Shown: one piece after another, positions 1 to 3,925 of the stretch | How the letters are laid out: each line of letters starts with the position of its first letter | How positions within the stretch are numbered: position 1 is the stretch's first letter | Assembly (NCBI GenBank): GCA_002323775.1 | Contig: DCPV01000155.1 | Span: forward strand, 1 to 5,806 | Direction of reading: 5' to 3' | DNA from: Firmicutes bacterium UBA1535 | GTDB taxonomy: Bacteria; Bacillota; Clostridia; Tissierellales; Sedimentibacteraceae | DNA: 5,806 nucleotides | Notes under the pieces: model-generated | Database searches by the model: none | What the model saw: the letters and a program-made list of their open reading frames with translations, nothing else | What the model was told of the DNA's origin: nothing | Made by a program: the position numbers and the translations under genes

Positions 1-535
1 CCTTAAGACCAGAATATTTTGATGCAGAAGCGGCAATAATCAACTCGTCCTCAGCTATAGGAATATAGTTCAAGCTGCTTTTCTTATACATAGCTCCAGT
101 AAAGCCAAAATTAATCATACCATCTTCAATATAATTAAAAACAATCTTTGAATCTGTCTTTTTTATATTATACATAGCCTTAGGATAAATTTTATTAAAT
201 TCAAATATTATATTATAAAGAAAATAATCTGCTGGCAAGGAGCTTGAATATATATTGATTTCTTCATCTAAATCTTCATTCACTTTTTTAAGCTTATCAT
301 AAATTTTATTTTCTTCAACAAGTATATTTAAGGCATATTTATAAAGCTCTTTTCCAGATTCTGTTGGAAGTATATCTCTTCCTTCTTTTTTGAACAAAAT
401 TGTTCCAAACTCCTTTTCCAAGAGCTGAAGCTGCTTGGATGCCGCTGGTTGTGTTATATAAAGCTTCTCTGCTGCCTTTGATATATTTTTTAAATTTATG
501 ACTTCTATGAACGTTTTTAAATATGATGTATTCAT
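1..535 (-). CDS. LysR-type transcriptional regulator (3' end outside window)
   Basis: The frame is open from an ATG at 535 down to base 1, giving 178 codons with no stop; the rest of the effector domain lies beyond the left edge. The N-terminus is a typical LysR winged helix-turn-helix: MNTSYLKTFIEV at 1-12, then ISKAAEKLYITQPAASKQ (about 18-35) and LQLLEKEFGTILF. A linker helix follows to about residue 90, and then the start of the periplasmic-binding-protein-like effector domain (NIYSSSLPADYFLYNII). LysR proteins are usually about 290-300 residues, so roughly 60 percent is present. The start is well supported: AAGGAG (547-542) lies 6 bases upstream of the ATG. The gene lies 121 bases after fchA on the same strand, not divergent from the hut genes. 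It could regulate the hut operon or an unrelated gene further left; the sequence does not decide. Family assignment is firm; target and ligand are unknown. Confidence 0.93.
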   Translation of the reverse strand, partial: MNTSYLKTFIEVINLKNISKAAEKLYITQPAASKQLQLLEKEFGTILFKKEGRDILPTESGKELYKYALNILVEENKIYDKLKKVNEDLDEEINIYSSSLPADYFLYNIIFEFNKIYPKAMYNIKKTDSKIVFNYIEDGMINFGFTGAMYKKSSLNYIPIAEDELIIAASASKYSGLK

Positions 536-584
536 TTTTTACTCCTTATACCTATTACAACTTTGAAAATTGCTCCCAGAGCTT

Positions 585-599
585 TATCGCTTTGCAATA
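585..599. promoter_or_regulatory. Possible LysR-type operator (15-base dyad)
   Basis: The plus strand reads TATCGC-TTT-GCAATA, two 6-base half-sites around a 3-base spacer with one mismatch. It lies 50-64 bases upstream of the LysR start, where LysR-family autoregulatory boxes (short dyads with a T-N11-A core) commonly sit. I found no convincing -35/-10 pair nearby, so the promoter itself is not identified. The dyad is short and in an AT-rich gap, so chance occurrence is a real possibility. Confidence 0.25.
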
Positions 600-624
600 G
601 AAATTTCATCACTAGAAATAATGT

Positions 625-644
625 AAAAAGGATTACTCCTTCCT
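625..644 (-). terminator. Weak terminator-like hairpin after fchA
   Basis: Read on the minus strand, this is AGGAAGGA-GUAA-UCCUUUUU: an 8-pair stem including two G-U wobbles, closed by a GNRA-type GUAA tetraloop. The U-run is part of the distal arm and is followed by ACAUUAUU. It starts 13 bases after the fchA stop codon, the expected place for the end of the hut transcript. The stem is poor in G-C pairs and the U-run overlaps the stem, so it would be at best a leaky intrinsic terminator, allowing some read-through into the LysR gene. Confidence 0.4.
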
Positions 645-656
645 CTTACTATTCTA

Positions 657-1271
657 TTAATATGGTGATTTGCTCATTATTTTTTTCTCAAATTCTACAA
701 CTTTTTCTTCTAAGTCCTTAACTTTCTTGCTCATATCAGCAACATATGCCTCATCTTTTATAGATGCAAGATTAATTTTTGTATTTAATAATGCTGATAA
801 TACTGCTGTTCTCGAAAGCATTGCAGACACTAATCCGTCAGTTACTGCATTTGAATTTCCACTTTCAACTACTTTTTCTGCAAAAGGCATTATTTCAAAA
901 GCATGACTAGCAATTTCAAAAGGAACTTCAGCTGCAATTTTTAATCCTGATTGCATAGCAGCAGTTCTTAAAGCTTTTTCTTCATCAGTATCTTTTGGCA
1001 TTTTCATAGCTTGCATTACGTCGTTAAATGAATTGCTATCTCTCTGAATATCATCAAGAAGCGTTGCTCTTAGCTGTGCAGCTTTGGCAGCTATATCTTT
1101 CATTTGTCCTTCGACTTCTTCATATTTTTTCTTTCCAATTGTAAGGTTTGCTACCATTTCAGTAAGCGCCGCAGATAAAGCACCACTTACAGCCGCTATG
1201 CTTCCGCCTCCTGGAACAGGCTCTGCTGAAGCAGTTTGTGCAGCAAAATCAATTAATTTCATTTCTTTCAT
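657..1271 (-). CDS. fchA: Formimidoyltetrahydrofolate cyclodeaminase (FTCD C-domain/FchA family)
   Basis: This predicted cytoplasmic, mostly helical enzyme of 204 residues would convert 5-formimino-THF to 5,10-methenyl-THF and ammonia, the last step of folate-dependent histidine degradation. It matches the cyclodeaminase/cyclohydrolase family over its full length (about 200-210 residues): LIDFAAQTASAEPVPGGGS at 6-24 with the glycine-rich PGGGS, the family stretch EMVANLTIGKKKY at 38-50, DIQRDSNSF at 74-82, and GNSNAVTDGLVSAM at 138-151. Residues about 180-198 form a charged helix, probably a coiled coil. The first ATG (1271) has an AAAGGGA about 11 bases upstream; a second ATG at 1262 lacks a better site, so the first is preferred. 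In mammals this activity is fused to formimidoyltransferase; here it is a separate gene with hutI between it and ftcD. The family also contains methenyl-THF cyclohydrolases, but the hut context favours the cyclodeaminase role. Confidence 0.93.
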   Translation of the reverse strand: MKEMKLIDFAAQTASAEPVPGGGSIAAVSGALSAALTEMVANLTIGKKKYEEVEGQMKDIAAKAAQLRATLLDDIQRDSNSFNDVMQAMKMPKDTDEEKALRTAAMQSGLKIAAEVPFEIASHAFEIMPFAEKVVESGNSNAVTDGLVSAMLSRTAVLSALLNTKINLASIKDEAYVADMSKKVKDLEEKVVEFEKKIMSKSPY

Positions 1272-1293
1272 AATATTTTACATCCCTTTCTTT

Positions 1294-1375
1294 TTCAATA
1301 ACATCATAGGTAACTGCAACACTTCACGCACACGAGCATTTTTAATCTCGCAATTACCTTGCTAATAATGTTGAA
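1294..1375 (-). other. Structured intercistronic RNA element (long bulged stem)
   Basis: On the minus-strand RNA the left arm (1372-1350) AACAUUAU-UAGCA-AGGUAAUUGC pairs with the right arm (1317-1300) GCAGUUACCUAUGAUGUU. That gives 18 pairs with one 5-base bulge (UAGCA). Three more pairs (UUC, 1375-1373, with GAA, 1296-1294) can form across a 3-base bulge. Two of the 18 pairs are U-G wobbles in the minus-strand RNA; on the plus strand the same positions would be C-A mismatches, so the fold fits the transcribed strand better. The 32-base apical region can form a small GAG/CUC hairpin at 1349-1334. No U-run follows, so it is not a standard terminator. It fills most of the 125-base hutI-fchA gap and ends about 22 bases before the fchA start. 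I do not recognise it as a known riboswitch; it could be an RNA processing or stability element, a regulatory leader or a dispersed intergenic repeat. Confidence 0.5.
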
Positions 1376-1396
1376 TAATTTTATATTAATAACTTA

Positions 1397-2638
1397 TCAG
1401 GAAATAATTTCCCCGTTCTTTACAACAGTTTCTACAATATTAACTCCAACATGGTACGGTAAAAAGTTTATAGATGGGTATTCTAATATAATTATATCAG
1501 CCTTTTTCCCAACTTCGAGACTTCCTACAGAATCTGCCCTGCCAACTGCTACCGCTGCATTGATAGTTAGAGCTGTTATTATTTCTTCTATTGACAATTT
1601 CATTTGAATTGCAGAAATTGCTATCAAAAGAGGTATAGAGTTTGAAAAACAACTGCCTGGATTTAAGTCAGTAGCAAGTGCAACAGCACAATTGTTATCA
1701 ATCATATATCTACCTCTGGCATATTCTTCCTTCAAAGAAAATGCTGTTATTGGCAATAAAGAACAAATAACTCCTGCTTTAGCCATATCTTGTATACCCT
1801 TGTCAGATGCTTGCAGCAAATGATCTGCCGAAACAGCTCCTAGCTCTGCTGCTAGCTCTGCTCCACCCAACTGAACAATTTCATCTGCATGTATTTTTAA
1901 TTTAAGACCCATTGCCTTGGCTGCTTTTAAGAACTTTCTTGACTGCTCTATTGAAAATACGTTCTTTTCACAGAAAATATCTGCAAATTCAGCCAAATCT
2001 TTTTCTTTAACTACAGGCAACACATCATTTATCATAAAATCAATGAATTCATCTTCTTTTCCCTTGTACTCAGGAAGCACGCTGTGAGGTCCTAAAAATG
2101 TTGAAACTATATCTATAGCTTCCTCAGAATTAAGAATTTTCATAGCTTCAAGCTGTTTTACCTCTGTATCTAAGTCAAGACCATATCCACTCTTTCCCTC
2201 TACAGTAGTTACTCCAAATTTCAGCATTTTATGCAGTCTTTTTCTTCCAATTTCTACTAAATTTTCTAAGGATTCAGCTCTTGTTGCCCTCACAGAATTT
2301 GTTATGCCACCACCTTTTTCCATAATGGACATATAGGTATCTCCTCTTAATCTCCAAGAGAATTCATCCGCTCTATATCCACCAAATATAAGATGAGTGT
2401 GTGAGTCAATAAAACCCGGCAATACTGCCTTGTTTGAAGCATCTATAAGCTTGTAATTTTTTTCATCATATTTAGATAAAATTTCTTCAGTAGTTCCAAC
2501 TGCTACAATTATACCATCCTCAACTACTATAGCTCCATTTTTTATAATGCCTATATCTGACATTTCCTTTCCTCGCTTAGGTGCATCACCCTTGCAAGTT
2601 ACAAGCTCAGAAGAATTTTTAATGATTAAATTTTTCAT
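1397..2638 (-). CDS. hutI: Imidazolonepropionase HutI
   Basis: This cytoplasmic metal-dependent hydrolase of the amidohydrolase superfamily opens 4-imidazolone-5-propionate to N-formimino-L-glutamate. From the ATG at 2638 it is 413 residues, the usual family length. An N-terminal beta-sandwich segment leads into the barrel. Visible metal and substrate residues are HTH at 80-82 (PGFIDSHTHLIFGG), R89, the substrate-loop GDTYMSIMEKGGGI at 99-112, H250 and E253 in KIHADE, H273 in SADH, and D324 in LATDLNPGS. These positions fit the known HutI metal-site pattern. The frame stays open upstream to a TTG at 2662, adding eight residues, but homologues begin with a short methionine-lysine-hydrophobic start like MKNLIIKN, and AAAGGA lies 12 bases before the ATG. 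It starts 41 bases after ftcD. A 13-base palindrome (1400-1412) covers its last codons. Confidence 0.97.
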   Translation of the reverse strand: MKNLIIKNSSELVTCKGDAPKRGKEMSDIGIIKNGAIVVEDGIIVAVGTTEEILSKYDEKNYKLIDASNKAVLPGFIDSHTHLIFGGYRADEFSWRLRGDTYMSIMEKGGGITNSVRATRAESLENLVEIGRKRLHKMLKFGVTTVEGKSGYGLDLDTEVKQLEAMKILNSEEAIDIVSTFLGPHSVLPEYKGKEDEFIDFMINDVLPVVKEKDLAEFADIFCEKNVFSIEQSRKFLKAAKAMGLKLKIHADEIVQLGGAELAAELGAVSADHLLQASDKGIQDMAKAGVICSLLPITAFSLKEEYARGRYMIDNNCAVALATDLNPGSCFSNSIPLLIAISAIQMKLSIEEIITALTINAAVAVGRADSVGSLEVGKKADIIILEYPSINFLPYHVGVNIVETVVKNGEIIS

Positions 2639-2650
2639 ATCAAGATCTAT

Positions 2651-2656
2651 TCCTTT
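2651..2656 (-). promoter_or_regulatory. Ribosome binding site deciding the hutI start
   Basis: The minus strand reads AAAGGA here, 12 bases before the ATG at 2638. Upstream of the alternative TTG (2662) and GTG (2659) starts there is only AGTAAACTTTACT, with no purine-rich site. The spacing is slightly long, so this is a moderate rather than strong argument for the ATG. Confidence 0.55.
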
Positions 2657-2660
2657 CACC

Positions 2661-2675
2661 AAGTAAAGTTTACTT
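2661..2675. repeat. 15-base palindrome in the ftcD-hutI gap
   Basis: The plus strand AAGTAAAGTTTACTT is two 7-base arms around one central base, with no mismatch. As minus-strand RNA it could form a 6-pair AU-rich hairpin (AAGUAA-ACU-UUACUU). It sits between the ftcD stop codon (2680) and the hutI ribosome binding site (2656). It is too weak for a terminator and has no following U-run. It could be a small protein-binding dyad or a chance palindrome. Confidence 0.3.
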
Positions 2676-2679
2676 CACT

Positions 2680-3570
2680 TTATAATCTTGTTTCCAAAAC
2701 TTGATCAATACTAAAGTTTTCTATTCTTAAATAATATTCAGCACAATCAATCAATGCTTGCATTGGAACTAAGCCTATAACTTCACTTCCTACAACATTG
2801 ACTCCGTATCTTTGTGCTTCCATCTTAACTGTTTCAAATACTCTATAAACTGCTGACTTAGTGTAATCAGTCAAGTTCATAGAAACTTGAACAATTTTTC
2901 TTTCCTCTAACTCAACTCCCATTGCTTTAACAAATCTAAAGCCGCCACCCAAGTGTCTTACCTGCTTAGCAATTTTGTCTGCTACCGACAAATCACTTGT
3001 TCCTAAATTTATGTTAAATGCAACTAATGGCATTCTCGCTCCGATTGCTGTTACTCCGGCAGTAGGATGTATAGTAGCAGGACCAAAATCTGGTTTCCAC
3101 ATATCATCAGTCATTTTTTCAGCCATTCCTTCAAACTGACCTTTTCTTATAGTTGCAAGATTTTCTCTATGTGGTGCCGATGCTGACTTTTCATACAAGA
3201 AGAAAGGAAGATTATATTTTTCTGAAGCTTCTTTTGCTACATCCTTAGCCAATTTGTCAGCTTCTTCAATGCTTACATTTCTTATCGGAATAAATGGAAC
3301 AACGTCAACAGCTCCCATACGTGGATGCTGTCCTTCATGCTTAGTCATGTCTATCAAACTAACTGCATTTCCTATAGCTTCTATCATTGCTGCTTTTAAT
3401 GCTTCCGGCTCTCCAACTACTGTAACAACACATCTGTTGTGATCCTTGTCTGTACTGTAATCCAAAAGCTTTACATTTTCCTTAGCTCTAAAAGCTTGTA
3501 CTATTTTTTCAACCTTTTCTAAATCTCTGCCTTCACTAAAATTTGGCACACATTCTACTATTCTGTTCAT
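2680..3570 (-). CDS. ftcD: Glutamate formimidoyltransferase
   Basis: This cytoplasmic enzyme transfers the formimino group of N-formimino-L-glutamate to tetrahydrofolate, giving L-glutamate and 5-formimino-THF. At 296 residues it is the stand-alone transferase, equivalent to the N-terminal and middle domains of mammalian FTCD without the cyclodeaminase domain. Visible signatures are ECVPNFSEGRD at 6-16, STDKDHNRCVVT at 39-50, HEGQHPRMGAVDVVPF at 78-93 with H82 matching the catalytic histidine of FTCD, and the middle-domain stretches FGPATIHPTAGVTAIGAR and LVAFNINLGT. Near the end, VGSEVIGLVPMQALID is typical of the folate-binding region. The start is clear: an AGGAAAGGA run ends 8 bases before the ATG. 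The intercistronic hairpin at 3596-3651 ends 25 bases upstream. Its product is the substrate of FchA, encoded two genes downstream with hutI between them. Confidence 0.97.
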   Translation of the reverse strand: MNRIVECVPNFSEGRDLEKVEKIVQAFRAKENVKLLDYSTDKDHNRCVVTVVGEPEALKAAMIEAIGNAVSLIDMTKHEGQHPRMGAVDVVPFIPIRNVSIEEADKLAKDVAKEASEKYNLPFFLYEKSASAPHRENLATIRKGQFEGMAEKMTDDMWKPDFGPATIHPTAGVTAIGARMPLVAFNINLGTSDLSVADKIAKQVRHLGGGFRFVKAMGVELEERKIVQVSMNLTDYTKSAVYRVFETVKMEAQRYGVNVVGSEVIGLVPMQALIDCAEYYLRIENFSIDQVLETRL

Positions 3571-3595
3571 TTTATTTTTCCTTTCCTTGCCATGT

Positions 3596-3651
3596 GCTAA
3601 TATCTAATATAAAACCTCTGTACTACATAAGGCTTTTAATTAGATGTTAGC
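3596..3651 (-). repeat. Long imperfect inverted repeat / intercistronic hairpin
   Basis: Arms GCTAATATCTAAT (3596-3608) and ATTAGATGTTAGC (3639-3651) match over 13 bases with one mismatch. The stem continues inward with TAAAA-CCT (3610-3617) against AGG-C-TTTTA (3630-3638), giving about 20 clean pairs, two single-base bulges and a 12-base loop. It contains the stop codon of the DUF3781-like gene (3638-3636) and its last four sense codons. No U-run follows in either direction, so it is unlikely to be a terminator. On the minus-strand RNA the outer mismatch is C-A; on the plus strand it would be G-U. Its position directly before the ftcD ribosome binding site suggests an RNA processing or end-protection element. 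A dyad bound by protein, or a remnant of a small inverted-repeat element, is also possible. Confidence 0.6.
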
Positions 3652-3896
3652 TTGTGAGCTGTAATTATCGTATAACTGTGAGCATTAACCGTTATTTCAC
3701 AATTATCTATATCTATATACCAATTTTTACCTTTCCGAGTTATCTCAGAATTAGGTTTCTGTATTTTTTCTCTGCACCAACTGACGATATCCTCAACATC
3801 TATAGAGAGATTTCTCTTAATTCTAATTACTCCTAAATCAGTTGTATGCAGTTTATCTAGGTTTAAAATCAATTGATTTTTACTATTATCATCCAT
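3636..3896 (-). CDS. DUF3781-like small protein of unknown function
   Basis: This 86-residue soluble protein has no signal peptide or membrane segment. I recognise it from memory as resembling DUF3781: the pattern NLDKLHTTDLGVIRIKRNL (12-30), a helical IVSWCREKI (37-45), RKGKNWYIDIDNCEITVNA (54-72) and a terminal SYTIITAHKL (74-83). The family is about 80 residues and has no established function. W40, C41, W59, C66 and H81 are the residues most likely to be structurally or functionally important. It lies 29 bases after hutU and 65 before ftcD on the same strand, so it is very probably co-transcribed with the hut genes. Its ribosome binding site is weak (AAGTGA about 10 bases before the ATG), implying low expression or coupling to hutU. 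Nothing visible links it to histidine chemistry. Family membership is moderately sure; that it is a real gene is likely. Confidence 0.8.
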   Translation of the reverse strand: MDDNSKNQLILNLDKLHTTDLGVIRIKRNLSIDVEDIVSWCREKIQKPNSEITRKGKNWYIDIDNCEITVNAHSYTIITAHKLTSN

Positions 3897-3925
3897 TTTA
3901 TTGTTTTCACTTGTTCTTTAAATTA

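Noticed and set aside
565..607. Hairpin formed by ATTGC/GCAAT (569-598) with an inner GCTC/GAGC (572-582) in the fchA-LysR gap.
   Set aside because: The two stems compete for the same bases, each is only 4-5 pairs, and the loop of the outer one is 20 bases; the overlapping 15-base dyad is the better explanation.
670..906. Plus-strand open frames (also at 1084-1365, 1359-1607, 3254-3442, 3654-3836, 4014-4199, 5603-5797).
   Set aside because: All lie largely opposite well-supported minus-strand genes, have low-complexity hydrophobic or serine-rich translations, and lack convincing ribosome binding sites; they are antisense shadows.
1300..1372. attC-like integron recombination site, because the stem carries extrahelical bases, starts AAC and ends GTT on the plus strand with GTTGAAT fitting GTTRRRY.
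   Set aside because: The partner RYYYAAC box is absent (CAATAAC instead), there is no integrase or gene-cassette array, and the flanking genes form a conserved metabolic operon.
1300..1372. tRNA gene, because the element is about 73 bases and base-paired.
   Set aside because: No 7-pair acceptor stem with D, anticodon and T arms; no TTC-type T loop and no sensible anticodon stem.
1400..1412. 13-base palindrome GGAAATAATTTCC over the hutI 3' end, considered as a terminator stem.
   Set aside because: It lies within the last hutI codons, is short and AU-rich, and is not followed by a U-run.
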